Positions 1-8,975 of a stretch of DNA of 64,000 bases are shown piece after piece. Below the pieces are notes generated by a model. The model saw only the letters and a program-made list of their open reading frames with translations. It was not told where the DNA came from and searched no databases. The position numbers and the translations under genes were made by a program. The stretch's first letter is position 1; the number at the start of each line of letters is the position of its first letter. The stretch covers positions 744,001 through 808,000 of the forward strand of contig CBDIDV010000002.1 of assembly GCA_965277875.1 (NCBI GenBank). The letters run 5' to 3'. Source of the stretch: CAWFQB01 sp965277875 (GTDB lineage: Bacteria > Armatimonadota > Chthonomonadetes > Chthonomonadales > Chthonomonadaceae).

Positions 1-470
1 CGCTGCGGGTCTACATGATACTTGTCGGCATTGGCGCGTATCCACCGAACGGCCCGCTGCGAGTCGTCTAGCTGCGCGGGGTACTTGTTGGCGGTCTGCG
101 TCAGCAGGCGATAGTTGATTGAAAACGCGGCGAAGCCTTTTGCGGCCAGAGCGCGGCCCATCGGCTCATAAAACTTTTTGTCGCCCGCCGACCAGCCGCC
201 GCCATGTATCAGCACAATGGCGGGATGTTTGCGCGTCGTATCGGCGGGCGTATACGCGTCGAGGGTAAGGCTTGTGCCGTCTGCCGTGCCGTACACGACA
301 TTCGGCTCGGCGACGGTGGCGGGCGCACTGTTCTGCGCGTCCTGCGTGGCCGCTGCTGCCTGCTTCACAGCGACGACGCGGCCTGCCTGCCGCGCACAGG
401 CGATGTGCGTGGACAGCGCAAAGGCGAGACACATTAAGCCTGGAAACAATTGTTTGGTATTTTTGTTCAT
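1..470 (-). CDS. Secreted alpha/beta-hydrolase (esterase), 3' end beyond window
   Basis: This is the first 156 complete codons of a gene that runs off the left edge. It opens with a signal peptide (about residues 1-26, hydrophobic stretch LFPGLMCLAFALS) and then an Ala-rich linker. At about residues 83-95 lies IVLIHGGGWSAGD, the oxyanion-hole HGGG motif of the esterase/lipase and BD-FAE family, followed by NYRL and a segment ending YHVDPQ, which normally precedes the nucleophile elbow GxSxG; that elbow is outside the window. The expected role is hydrolysis of an ester outside the cytoplasm. It lies downstream of the GH9 cellulase on the same strand, so a role in removing ester groups from plant polymers is possible but only inferred. 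Confidence 0.8.
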   Translation of the reverse strand, partial: MNKNTKQLFPGLMCLAFALSTHIACARQAGRVVAVKQAAAATQDAQNSAPATVAEPNVVYGTADGTSLTLDAYTPADTTRKHPAIVLIHGGGWSAGDKKFYEPMGRALAAKGFAAFSINYRLLTQTANKYPAQLDDSQRAVRWIRANADKYHVDPQ

Positions 471-489
471 GATGGTTATCAGCGGTTGT

Positions 490-682
490 CCGGCATATAA
501 AATGCCGGACGCATGGGCCTGCGGCCAGCCGTCCTGCGGACGGGTGCAAACTGGTTGATGTGCATTGTGTTACGACGCTTCAACTCGTATAGGCTTGCTT
601 GTGCGAGAATAGCAGTGGTAAACAGGAATAGTCTGTAGGATAACTGGCCGCAGGCCCATGTATCCGGCACTTTATATGCCGG
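490..682. repeat. Fold-back element A, about 39-bp inverted arms
   Basis: The arms at 490-528 and 644-682 are inverted copies with three mismatches, and weaker pairing continues inward to about 541 and 631. Each arm carries its own small palindrome (CCGGCATATAAAATGCCGG at 490-508). The loop of about 100 bp has no gene. It fills the space between the GH9 gene and the esterase gene, so the RNA would fold into a long hairpin between two genes of the same strand. Confidence 0.75.
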
Positions 683-686
683 ATAA

Positions 687-3644
687 TCAGGGACGCGCGG
701 CGAGGTAGCCCCACACGAACACGTTGGGCGTCCAGTTGTCTACGGTGAACTCGGTCTGGGCCGGGTACAGGAAGATGTCGAAATAGGCCTCGGTCGTGGG
801 CCACTCCATAGGCGCGGGCGTACAAAGGGCGTTCAAGTAGTACGTGAGCGGCCACGTTGTAAAGTTGTCGTGCCACTGGCTGTAATCAATGTTGCCGTAG
901 GGCGTCAGGCCGGGCGGGGCAGGCTGTCCGGTGCGGCGCGAGTCCAGATGCAGCGGGTGCAGGATCGGGTTCGCGCCCAGGCCCGTGGTATACACGATGT
1001 TTCCCGGATTACCGCCCAGCCCGAACTGACACGCGCTGATCGCGCCCGCAAGATACTTGGTTTCGCCGGTCAGAAAGTGGGCGCGGGCCGCTTCGATGGC
1101 GTCGGGCGCGGTGTAAAACCCGATGAACATGGGCTTGCCCCTGTCCGGCGTGGTCAGGTTAAAGGCATTGCCGCTCGCATACGCAAGGCTTTTGTCGGCT
1201 TCGCTGAGTACGGCCTGCCGCGCATTACGCTTGATATTTGCGTCCGCCAGTTTGTTGTCCAGTCGGGCATACGCAAAGGCCGCGTCCCGCTGCACATGGT
1301 CGCCCCACGCAAATACGTTCGGAGTGGCGTCTTTGAGGCACGTATTTTGCAGAAAAACGTCGTGCCATTTGCGCTCGCCGGTCAGGGCGTAAAGCTGCAG
1401 GGCGGCGAAATTTCGGTTGTCCCGCGTTTCCCAGTGCTTCTTGTCAAAGTCCGCATCGGTTTTGGCGCGGTCGGGGAACTGCGTTTCGGCCCACAGCATG
1501 GCGCGTAACGCGCTGGCCTGATAGGTTTTGGCTTTGGCCGCATCGTAGTTTTGCAACAGCCGGGCCGTTCGCGCAGCCACGCCCGCATAGTAGTAGCTGC
1601 TGTCCATGTCGGGCGCGAACACATACGCGGGCATAGACTGCATCCAGCTTACTTCGCCGTCTATGGGGTCGCCGTTCGTCTCGATACCGAACGGAACGCT
1701 GCCATCCGGCTTTTGCAGGCGTCGAAAGCAGTCCAGTTCAAACAGGGCTTCGGTCAGCACGTCCGGCAGGCCGGGTGTGGGCGGGATGTTCAGCCGCAGC
1801 TTGTTCATCTGGGCGGGAAACAGTTCCAGCAGTTCCAACTGCGCGTGAGTAACGCGCATGTGGGTAATGCGGCGCGGGTTCCAGTCACCGGCGTCGTGGT
1901 AGCCGCCCCAAGCGTCGGGTACGGGCTTCCCGGTATCGCCCTGCGCCAGGTCTGCAAACGCTTCCCCGCCCTTCGACAAACGTGAGTACGTGGACTGCGT
2001 GACGCGGACGCCGTCGGCGGGATAAAAGTCGCGGGGCTTGCGAAATTGGGTGTAAGGCGGGCCGAGTTCGACCCCGCTGCGCTCGTTGTACAGTCCCGCC
2101 ATCTGCGTCGTAAACGCTTTGCGCCACGTCGCATTTCCGATCTCGAACGGGTAGCTGCACCCTACGCCCTCAACGCACACGCGATACGTACCCGGATTAG
2201 TAAAGTCGGCGAAATCCATGCGGTACACGTCGGTCAAGTTGAAGTTCTGGCTTTTCCACATCGCTTCCGGTTCGGACGCGGCGCGTGTCAGAACTACTTT
2301 GCCCGTGTAAACGCTTTTGCCGCTCGACGCTTCGCGCAGGGAAAAGCGCATACTATCGGGATAGTGGTACGCGCCGCCCGTGCCCAGCCAGACCGATAAA
2401 AACGCGCGCTTGGCCGGGTCGTCGGGCCGAAACCCGATCTGCTGAATGTGGATTGCCTCGCTGCGAACGTGGCCGGGATCGCATTTGAACACGAGTTCCG
2501 ATTTTTGCGTGTTCAGGGCCGGAAAGCGCACCGTGTACGTTTTGCCGGGTACGAATGAGTGCGGGGCTTTCAGGTAGACGATGTGGCGCATGGCAAGCCC
2601 AAGCCCTGGCTGCGCCCAATCCGTCGGCTTGCTTTTGCGCCACACCTGCAAAGGCTTTATATCCGCGCTGAAATTGCTGTCGTCCTGCGAGCGTATGGCA
2701 TACGTGTCGGGTAGGTCGGCTACGAAATCAAGCAGCGGGTCGCCCTCCAGACGTTCAAAGGCGACCAGATGATCCCGCTTCGCGCCGATGAGCCAGCCGA
2801 ACTCTACGCCCTTGCGGGCCAGGATCACCTGCCTGTCTTTGGGACGCTGCTTGTCGTTTGGCTGCGGCTGATAGGCGGTGAGCGAACCCGGAACCACATG
2901 CCCGGCCTGTATGGTCAGAGCGAGTATGTCGGGCGCGACCAGCCCCGCGCTTTCCACGACGGGCGAGGAAGGCAGGCCCGCTTTGTACTTCGTTTTGAGC
3001 GCGTCCTGTTCCTGACGCCGCTTGTCCTGCTCGCCCGCCATTTGCGCGTCACGGACCTTGCGCTGCACGAGCAGGGCCGCATCGGGTGCGACAAGCAGCA
3101 GTCCGTTGATTTCCACGTCAACCGCGCCGTCACCGGAATAATCGCCGGTCAACTGCCACTGCATAATATGGTGCAGTTCCACGTTCTGGCCGGGCTTGTC
3201 CAGCGCGTTCGGGCGGGCAAGAGACGCGCCTTCGTTTGGCGTTACAACCGCGAAGGAAGGCGACGAGGCGGGAAGCGCAAAGTTCCATGTGCCGACATGC
3301 CCGTCCGTGTCGCGCAGCATCAGGCGCAGGGTATGCAGTTGATTCGCCGCGCCGGTTCGGACACGCAGGGCGGGACTGCGGTTCTCATTCCCGCTCAGGT
3401 CGGCCATGATGTTGACGCCCGCGCCGCCTTTGGGCGTAAGTCCGTCACCCCTCAGCACGATGCGCCCGCCGCCCATTACGGCCCGCTTCTCCCACGTCCC
3501 ATACGCAAACAGAAACGGCACGTCCAGCGGCGCAAGAGTGGAAGATGAAACGGCATTTGTCTGCCCCGCCTGTAATCGGCAGGATGTACAAACAAATAGA
3601 AGCAGGGTCAAACAATGCAGGTACGACAAATGCCCATGCACCAT
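687..3644 (-). CDS. Secreted glycoside hydrolase family 9 (endoglucanase-type)
   Basis: This is an exported cellulase-type enzyme of about 985 residues that should cleave beta-1,4-glucan chains. Residues 1-28 are a signal peptide ending near CTSC, so lipid attachment is possible. Residues 30-390 are an unassigned, probably beta-rich region with a charged stretch near 200-215. Residues 395-503 match the Ig-like CelD_N domain (IQQIGFRPDDPAKR). Residues 510-975 form the GH9 barrel, with GGYHDAGDW near 581-589 carrying the catalytic aspartate pair, then GGNPGNIVYTTGLG, and a C-terminal TEAYFDIFLYPAQTEF that should hold the acid glutamate. The ATG at 3644 has GGAGG five bases upstream and overlaps the restriction gene stop (TGATG), so it is translationally coupled. 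A TTG at 3647 is an alternative start. Confidence 0.9.
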   Translation of the reverse strand: MVHGHLSYLHCLTLLLFVCTSCRLQAGQTNAVSSSTLAPLDVPFLFAYGTWEKRAVMGGGRIVLRGDGLTPKGGAGVNIMADLSGNENRSPALRVRTGAANQLHTLRLMLRDTDGHVGTWNFALPASSPSFAVVTPNEGASLARPNALDKPGQNVELHHIMQWQLTGDYSGDGAVDVEINGLLLVAPDAALLVQRKVRDAQMAGEQDKRRQEQDALKTKYKAGLPSSPVVESAGLVAPDILALTIQAGHVVPGSLTAYQPQPNDKQRPKDRQVILARKGVEFGWLIGAKRDHLVAFERLEGDPLLDFVADLPDTYAIRSQDDSNFSADIKPLQVWRKSKPTDWAQPGLGLAMRHIVYLKAPHSFVPGKTYTVRFPALNTQKSELVFKCDPGHVRSEAIHIQQIGFRPDDPAKRAFLSVWLGTGGAYHYPDSMRFSLREASSGKSVYTGKVVLTRAASEPEAMWKSQNFNLTDVYRMDFADFTNPGTYRVCVEGVGCSYPFEIGNATWRKAFTTQMAGLYNERSGVELGPPYTQFRKPRDFYPADGVRVTQSTYSRLSKGGEAFADLAQGDTGKPVPDAWGGYHDAGDWNPRRITHMRVTHAQLELLELFPAQMNKLRLNIPPTPGLPDVLTEALFELDCFRRLQKPDGSVPFGIETNGDPIDGEVSWMQSMPAYVFAPDMDSSYYYAGVAARTARLLQNYDAAKAKTYQASALRAMLWAETQFPDRAKTDADFDKKHWETRDNRNFAALQLYALTGERKWHDVFLQNTCLKDATPNVFAWGDHVQRDAAFAYARLDNKLADANIKRNARQAVLSEADKSLAYASGNAFNLTTPDRGKPMFIGFYTAPDAIEAARAHFLTGETKYLAGAISACQFGLGGNPGNIVYTTGLGANPILHPLHLDSRRTGQPAPPGLTPYGNIDYSQWHDNFTTWPLTYYLNALCTPAPMEWPTTEAYFDIFLYPAQTEFTVDNWTPNVFVWGYLAARP

Positions 3645-4363
3645 CAACTCCTCCGTAGTTCCTGTTCTATAATGTAGGCGGAGCGTATCGCCTCCTCAAG
3701 ATCACGCGGCTGTGTAAGATACTTTTCAAAATCGGTGATGTTATTATGCTTTATGTGCAGCTGTCCCTCGCCCTTGTTGCCACTATGCTGTTTGTCATTG
3801 TAATGTTTGTTGTGTTCTACTTCATAAGAAGGAAGCACCCAAAACTTGATTACATCCCGCCAAACGGCAATCCATACGAAGACATCGCAGTAGTGAGGCT
3901 TATTCTGCTGAAAGTTCATATCGAACGCGCTTGGTGAAGAGAAACTGATTGCTTTATCAACAAGAGGGCCGCGTACCTTGTGCTTTACAGCGCGTGAAGC
4001 TTTCACCTCAATGCGAATGTTAGGAGGTAACTCAAAGTCATATTTGTTCTTGCTTGGCTGTTTAAGAGCTGGTACAAGCTCTTTGAGGTGGGTCTGCGCC
4101 CATCCTTCACCGAAGTAACGGGGCGAACTAATTTTAAACAAGTGAAGGTAGTAGTCGCGATTAAGGTTGCGAGTGACGTAGCTTGTACGCAAATCAAGAT
4201 ACGCATCCAGAGACAAAATATTATGAGACAAAAGATGCGCGATAATGTACTCATAATCGTTGAACGGGTAGACCGATTTAAGCTCATTAAGACGGTCTTG
4301 AAAACCATCGGCATCGGGAAGCTGCTGCATCAACTGATCCAGAGTAGCTTTAAGATGTTCCAC
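3644..4363 (-). CDS. Probable type II restriction endonuclease (PD-(D/E)XK)
   Basis: A 239-residue protein encoded seven bases after a DNA methyltransferase. Residues 108-122 contain a PD-(D/E)XK-type active site, with Asp109 and then Glu119-Val-Lys121 (IRIEVKAS), as expected for a metal-dependent nuclease. No other domain is recognisable. The coding sequence is clearly AT-richer than the flanking glmM and GH9 genes, which suggests horizontal acquisition. Its role is inferred from the active-site motif and from pairing with the methylase; the recognition sequence cannot be told. Its stop codon overlaps the cellulase start. Confidence 0.7.
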   Translation of the reverse strand: MEHLKATLDQLMQQLPDADGFQDRLNELKSVYPFNDYEYIIAHLLSHNILSLDAYLDLRTSYVTRNLNRDYYLHLFKISSPRYFGEGWAQTHLKELVPALKQPSKNKYDFELPPNIRIEVKASRAVKHKVRGPLVDKAISFSSPSAFDMNFQQNKPHYCDVFVWIAVWRDVIKFWVLPSYEVEHNKHYNDKQHSGNKGEGQLHIKHNNITDFEKYLTQPRDLEEAIRSAYIIEQELRRS

Positions 4364-4370
4364 CCCACTC

Positions 4371-5372
4371 CTAAAACAGAGTTAGTACAGGGGTTGAAGC
4401 GGCTTCCGAGGTTGTCTCGATCAAAGCCTGCAAACAGGCGCTGGAGGCTATCTCGTGTTCAAATGGATTGCCGTTCTGCCATCCTGTTTTGCCGCTTTGC
4501 CGAAGCCTCTCAAGCCTGCGGATAGCTATTTCACAGAATACGGGGTCTACATCCAATGTGAAACACCTGCGGCCTGACATCTCTGACGCGATCAGGGTGC
4601 TGGCGGAGTGACAAAAGAAGTCTGTAACAATGTCATTCGGTGCAGAACTCGCTTGAATGATGCGGCTGCAGCTTTTCAGCGGTTTTTGTGCGTAGCACCC
4701 ATTAACGTTCTCTTCAAGACGATAGAATACTTGTTGAACATCTATCCAGACGTTGCCTGCACGGATGTTCTGCGACTTGCCGCGCTCCGTGTTTTCCGTG
4801 TCTAGCCCGCCCACTTGCTTGTAATAGCCTTTCAGGGTTTTCGGTATGTCGGTGTACTCTGCATTCACATCGAAAGCAGGTTTTCCTTTCACATAATACA
4901 GGAGTTCTTGACGAATGGACATCCAGTTCTTCTGTGTTCCGTAGCCACGCTGGTTTCTGACGGTGATCCAACTTTTCGACACGAAACAGGTATTTCGCAT
5001 CATTACCATAAACTCCGGCAAAGGCTGAAATCCCCGTTTCTGATCCGCGCCAAGCCAGACGTATAAAGAGCCGTCAGGTTTGAGTGTCTGGACTGTATTG
5101 TCTATCCACTTTTGACACCATGTCACAAACTCGTTGGTTTCCTGCTGCTCGAAAGCGATAAAATTGTAGGGTGGGTCGTGCATTGCCAGATCAGCGCGTT
5201 CATCCTGCATTAGCATTAGCACCTGGGATGTGTTCGTCGCGTCCAGGCAGCCGATACGGTGTTTGCCAAGAGGATCATTCCAAACATCGCCCGCTTCTAG
5301 GCGGCAGAAAGGAAGCAGCGCCTCTCGGAGTTCAGGGTTCTCGTCTATGCGGGGCAGCGGCATATTTTTCAT
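4371..5372 (-). CDS. Type II DNA methyltransferase (N4/N6, beta-type motif order)
   Basis: This 333-residue enzyme should transfer a methyl group from S-adenosylmethionine to an exocyclic base amine. Motif IV, DPPY, is at residues 66-69 and comes before the cofactor motif I region near 245 (DFFCHSASTLIASE), which is the beta-class order. The usual FxGxG of motif I is degenerate here (FFCHSAS), but the following acidic residue in LDVDP is kept. It starts eight bases after the glmM stop and is followed at once by the endonuclease gene, so the pair sits in the glmM transcription unit. The AT-rich composition, shared with the endonuclease, points to a recent insertion. Confidence 0.85.
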   Translation of the reverse strand: MKNMPLPRIDENPELREALLPFCRLEAGDVWNDPLGKHRIGCLDATNTSQVLMLMQDERADLAMHDPPYNFIAFEQQETNEFVTWCQKWIDNTVQTLKPDGSLYVWLGADQKRGFQPLPEFMVMMRNTCFVSKSWITVRNQRGYGTQKNWMSIRQELLYYVKGKPAFDVNAEYTDIPKTLKGYYKQVGGLDTENTERGKSQNIRAGNVWIDVQQVFYRLEENVNGCYAQKPLKSCSRIIQASSAPNDIVTDFFCHSASTLIASEMSGRRCFTLDVDPVFCEIAIRRLERLRQSGKTGWQNGNPFEHEIASSACLQALIETTSEAASTPVLTLF

Positions 5373-5379
5373 GATTGTG

Positions 5380-6792
5380 TCAGACTGTTCCTAATTTGCG
5401 GGCGACGACGGCGCAGATGTCATTGACGACGGCGTCTACTACGGCCCTGTCCGTACCCTGCGCCATCACGCGCAGGAGCGGTTCCGTGCCGCTCGGACGC
5501 ACCGACAGCCATTCGGGTCTGCCCAGGCGCGTTCTGCCGTTCACAATGGCCTGCTGTATATCCGGGTCCTCGCGCCAGCCCTGCTTGCTGCCGACGCGCA
5601 CGTTTTTGAGCAGTTGCGGACAGGTTTGGACGACGCCCGCGAGTTCCGACAGGGGCTTGCCCGACTGCCGCATGATCGCCAGCACCTGCAATGCCGTTAC
5701 CAGGCCGTCGCCCGTTGGCGTCATGGTCGGGAGAAGGATATGCCCGCTCTGCTCGCCGCCCAGCGTGGCGTGTAGTTGCTGCATTGCTTCGCCGACATAG
5801 CGGTCGCCGACATCGGTGCGGTGCAGGCGGATGCCATGCGGCTCCAGGGCCTGCTCCAGCCCTACATTACTCATAATGGTGGCGACCACGACATTGCCGG
5901 CGAGCAGGCCGCGCGCGCTGAGATGCAGGGCCAGTATCGCCATCATGCGGTCGCCGTCCACGATGTCGCCGTTCTCGTCGGCGAGCATTACGCGGTCGGC
6001 GTCGCCGTCAAAGGCCAGTCCCGCGTGGGCCGTTGTTGCCTTTACGACCGTCTGCATCTCCTGGGGGTGGGTGCTGCCGCAGTCTACATTGATGTTCAGG
6101 CCGTCGGGTTCGGCATGAAGCAGGGTCAGGTGTGCGCCCAGATCGCGAAAGATTTGCGGGGCCAATTCGTGGGCCGCGCCGTTCGCGCAGTCCATCACGA
6201 GTTTCAGGCCCGAAAGCGCGTGACCGTCCTGTGTGTGCGTCGTGGCTTCGACGCGCTGCACATAATCCGCGACCGGCAGGCGCGACTCGACGATGCGCCC
6301 GATGTCGCCGCCCGTGGGCCTGGGCAGGGTTTCCAAAACGTGCATCAGGGCGCTGATCTCGTCCTCGACGCGGTCAGGCAGTTTCTTGCCGTCCGGCCCG
6401 AAGAACTTGATGCCGTTGTCCTCGAAAGGGTTGTGCGAGGCCGAGATGACCGCGCCCGCGCTCGCGCCTCGCGAAAGCACGATCTGCGCCACGGCAGGGG
6501 TCGGCACGACGCCGACATTGACTACGTCCACGCCGGACGCCGCCATGCCCGCCGCAAGCGCCGCTTCCAGCATATCGCCCGACAGCCGCGTGTCACGCCC
6601 GATGATGATGGTAGGCCGCGTGTACGCCGTGCCGCTGTCTGTCCCGGCAGGCGACGCGGACAGGGCGGCTGTCTGCGCCCCCCGCCGCGCCCAATACCCG
6701 ACTGCGCGGCCTAGCTGCAAAGCAAACGTGGGCGTCAGGCCGACATTGGCAACGCCGCGCACGCCATCGGTTCCGAATAATCGTTCTGTCAT
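5380..6792 (-). CDS. glmM: Phosphoglucosamine mutase
   Basis: GlmM interconverts glucosamine-6-phosphate and glucosamine-1-phosphate, feeding UDP-GlcNAc and hence peptidoglycan. The 470 residues show the full family signature: LFGTDGVRGVAN at the start, the phosphoserine loop ISASHNPFEDNGIKFFG (active serine about residue 119), the metal-binding DGDADR loop and the sugar-phosphate loop RPSGTEPLLRVM near the C terminus. An extra segment of about 20 residues (roughly 40-58, Ala/Ser/Thr-rich) makes it slightly longer than usual. The start ATG lies just after a palindromic GGGGTCAGG-rich spacer that separates it from grpE. Confidence 0.97.
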   Translation of the reverse strand: MTERLFGTDGVRGVANVGLTPTFALQLGRAVGYWARRGAQTAALSASPAGTDSGTAYTRPTIIIGRDTRLSGDMLEAALAAGMAASGVDVVNVGVVPTPAVAQIVLSRGASAGAVISASHNPFEDNGIKFFGPDGKKLPDRVEDEISALMHVLETLPRPTGGDIGRIVESRLPVADYVQRVEATTHTQDGHALSGLKLVMDCANGAAHELAPQIFRDLGAHLTLLHAEPDGLNINVDCGSTHPQEMQTVVKATTAHAGLAFDGDADRVMLADENGDIVDGDRMMAILALHLSARGLLAGNVVVATIMSNVGLEQALEPHGIRLHRTDVGDRYVGEAMQQLHATLGGEQSGHILLPTMTPTGDGLVTALQVLAIMRQSGKPLSELAGVVQTCPQLLKNVRVGSKQGWREDPDIQQAIVNGRTRLGRPEWLSVRPSGTEPLLRVMAQGTDRAVVDAVVNDICAVVARKLGTV

Positions 6793-6798
6793 AAGAGT

Positions 6799-6870
6799 AG
6801 GGGTCAGGGGCCAGGGGGCAGGGATCAGGGCAGTCCTTCCTGACCCCTGACCTCTGAATCCTGACCCCTC
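6799..6870. repeat. GGGGTCAGG-type palindromic spacer between grpE and glmM
   Basis: Several copies of GGGGTCAGG-like words on one side (6799-6830) face CCTGACCCC-like words on the other (6838-6870), so the segment can form a long GC-rich hairpin. It occupies almost the entire grpE-glmM gap. It may attenuate read-through or stabilise the upstream mRNA, but neither is shown by the sequence. Confidence 0.6.
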
Positions 6871-6874
6871 CTTT

Positions 6875-7504
6875 TCAGCCTTGCGAAACTTTGACGAGGG
6901 TGGGGCGCAATATGCGGTCGTGCATGGCGTAGCCGCGCTGCACTTCTTCAGCCACGGTGTTGGCGGGGTAATCGCCGCTTTCCGCGTAGCCTATGGCCTC
7001 ATGGAAGTTGGGATCGAACTCCTGGCCCAGCGCGTCTATGGGCGTGACACCGGCTTTTTGCAGCGCGGTCATCAATTGCTTGAGTGTGCCGTTCACGCCG
7101 CCGACAAGCGCGTCGTAGCTGTGGGCCTGCTCGGCGGCTCTGAGCGCGCGCTCGAAATTGTCCAGGACGGGAAGCAGGTTCTTGATGAAGTCACTGGTGA
7201 CGTACTTGAGATTGCCCTGATACTGCTCGTCCTTGCGCTTGCTGATGTTCTGAAATTCGGCCTGTGCATACGCCAGACGGCGCTCGGCTTCCTCGACGCG
7301 CTGACGCAGTTCGTCGTTTTCGGCCTGAAGCGTTGCGGGCGCGGCGAAGCCATTGCCGGTTTCATGCCCCGCTTCCGGCGTTCCTGTTGTCGCATTGCCG
7401 TCCGCGCTCTCGTCCTGATCTACGGTATCGTTTTCGTTATCCATGTCCGACGCGCTCTCGGTATAGGATTGGCCGTCGGCGGAAATCTCAATCTTCCTTC
7501 GCAT
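6875..7504 (-). CDS. grpE: Nucleotide exchange factor GrpE
   Basis: GrpE releases ADP from DnaK. The 209-residue protein has an acidic, disordered N terminus (residues 1-50), a long coiled-coil helix (about 60-110, ELRQRVEEAERRLAYAQAEFQN), and the C-terminal beta domain with GVTPIDALGQEFDPNFHEAIG and GYAMHDRILRPTLVKVSQG, all typical. I take the ATG at 7504, which has an AAGGAG about 11 bases upstream. The TTG at 7513 is too close to that site. hrcA lies upstream on the same strand, the usual heat-shock arrangement, but dnaK and dnaJ are not in the window. Confidence 0.95.
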   Translation of the reverse strand: MRRKIEISADGQSYTESASDMDNENDTVDQDESADGNATTGTPEAGHETGNGFAAPATLQAENDELRQRVEEAERRLAYAQAEFQNISKRKDEQYQGNLKYVTSDFIKNLLPVLDNFERALRAAEQAHSYDALVGGVNGTLKQLMTALQKAGVTPIDALGQEFDPNFHEAIGYAESGDYPANTVAEEVQRGYAMHDRILRPTLVKVSQG

Positions 7505-7524
7505 AGCGTACAAAACTCCTTCGA

Positions 7525-7603
7525 CAGAAGGAGAAAGTAAAAATTAAAAAGTAAAAAGTAAACGCCCGCGAGCTTTTCCTTTTTCCTTTTTCCTTTCTCC
7601 TCC
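7525..7603. repeat. A/G-rich imperfect inverted repeat between hrcA and grpE
   Basis: The segment GGAGAAAGTAAAAATTAAAA and its neighbours at 7529-7562 pair imperfectly with TTTTCCTTTTTCCTTTCTCC at 7576-7600. One strand of each arm is nearly pure purine. It fills the gap between two genes of one operon and looks like one more fold-back intergenic element. Confidence 0.5.
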
Positions 7604-7607
7604 AGAA

Positions 7608-8648
7608 TTAAGCGATACAAATGTTGGTCAGCACGGTGGACAAATTTTGCGCCATCAGGCTTACGGCGGCGACTGTGCGCTCATACTGCATCCGCGTTGG
7701 GCCGACGACGCCCAGATAGCCCGCTGTACGCGTTCCGATATGGTACGGTGTGGTCACGACGCTGCACTCCTGCATGGGGATGTATGCGTTTTCCGCCCCG
7801 ATGATGATGGTAGCGCACCCGCGCAGCGAGCGGCTGAGTACCTGATAGATCTGCCCGCGCTCTTCCAGCGCATTGAGCAGGTTTTCCAGCCGCTGCACGT
7901 CCTGAAACTCCGGCTGTCGTAAAAAGTGACTGGTTCCTTCCATGAATACGCGCCGCTGCAATAAGGATTGCGCGGTCTGGGCCAGAACCTTGATCGTTTT
8001 GGCGAGGGGAACGGCATACGCGGCGAGTTCGCCGGGCGTGTCCTGCGCCGTCAGCCGCCCGACCTCTTCCAGTTCGCGATTTTCCACCAGGCTGTTGAGA
8101 TAGTTGGTCAGTCGCAGCAGGACGGTGTCGTCCGGCGCGTTCTCCACCTCGACAAGCCGATGCTCGACATGTCCCGTGGACAGCAGGGCGACCAGAAGCA
8201 GATGGCGCGGACTGGCCTGCGTGAGATAGACGCGCCGCAGCAGGGTCGTGGCCGTAGACGGGTCGGTCGCAAGCGAGGGGTACGAAGTCAGGCGCGACAA
8301 AATGCGGCACGTCTGCATGAGAATGTCGGCGATCTCATGGTTGTTCTGCGTGGATTGCAGATCCGCGCCGCGTACTTCCTCATCGGACAGCAGGCCGCGC
8401 GTGTCCATCAGCTCGTCTACATAATAGCGGTAGCCCCGATCCGTGGGGATGCGGCCCGCCGACGTATGAGGCTGCAAAAGGTAGCCCATTTCGGCAAGAT
8501 CGGCCATTTCATTACGAACCGTAGCGGACTTGACGCCCAAGCTGTAAACTTCGATCAGGCGTTCGGAACCAACGGGCTTGGTGGTCAGCACGTAATCGTT
8601 GACGATGGCCTGCAATATGCGTACTTTGCGTAAATCCAGCGATCCCAT
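7608..8648 (-). CDS. hrcA: Heat-inducible transcription repressor HrcA
   Basis: HrcA represses class I heat-shock genes at CIRCE operators. The start is set at the ATG at 8648, preceded by AGGAGG about ten bases upstream; the frame stays open for 35 more codons upstream, but those do not resemble the family. The 346-residue product begins LDLRKVRILQAIVNDYV and has the winged-helix signature SATVRNEMADLAEMGYLLQPHTSAGRIPTDRGYRYYVD split over residues 36-74, then the GAF-like dimer region and a C-terminal GPTRMQYERTVAAV helix. No clear CIRCE sequence (TTAGCACTC-N9-GAGTGCTAA) is visible in the leader. Confidence 0.95.
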   Translation of the reverse strand: MGSLDLRKVRILQAIVNDYVLTTKPVGSERLIEVYSLGVKSATVRNEMADLAEMGYLLQPHTSAGRIPTDRGYRYYVDELMDTRGLLSDEEVRGADLQSTQNNHEIADILMQTCRILSRLTSYPSLATDPSTATTLLRRVYLTQASPRHLLLVALLSTGHVEHRLVEVENAPDDTVLLRLTNYLNSLVENRELEEVGRLTAQDTPGELAAYAVPLAKTIKVLAQTAQSLLQRRVFMEGTSHFLRQPEFQDVQRLENLLNALEERGQIYQVLSRSLRGCATIIIGAENAYIPMQECSVVTTPYHIGTRTAGYLGVVGPTRMQYERTVAAVSLMAQNLSTVLTNICIA

Positions 8649-8823
8649 GTGCCAAACGCCTCCTGATGAAAATAGAACGCGAACAAGCCGAAACCGGGCA
8701 TCGTGCAGCCGCCCGACCAGGTGTGGAAGGCAAGCGGCACAAAAGCGGTACAAAAAAAGGTAAATGACAAATCACAGGCAGCAAAGGCGCAGAGTGGCGG
8801 CACAGACACTCGTACCAATGGCT

Positions 8824-8852
8824 ATTATAGAATGCGCGGCGATTTTTGTCAA
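8824..8852 (-). promoter_or_regulatory. Consensus sigma-70 promoter upstream of hrcA
   Basis: On the minus strand a TTGACA (8852-8847) and a TATAAT (8829-8824) are separated by 17 bases, a perfect match to the consensus. The hrcA start is about 175 bases downstream, which leaves a long leader. It probably drives hrcA-grpE and perhaps glmM and the genes beyond. Confidence 0.8.
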
Positions 8853-8975
8853 GCGAGCAACAATGTGTGAAGCCTTGTGAACCTTTTGCGCGGCTATGAA
8901 CCTATACGCTGTATGGGGCAGGCGAAACCCAAACACGGCGCAGGGAAACATGAAGCAGGCCTTGACCGGAGGGGC

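Noticed and set aside
3746..3937. Hydrophobic plus-strand frame opposite the restriction gene
   Set aside because: Short, no ribosome site, fully inside the endonuclease gene.
8680..8830. CIRCE operator in the hrcA leader
   Set aside because: A GAGTG-N10-CACTC palindrome exists near 8790-8812, but the half-sites are in the opposite order to CIRCE and the outer bases do not match.
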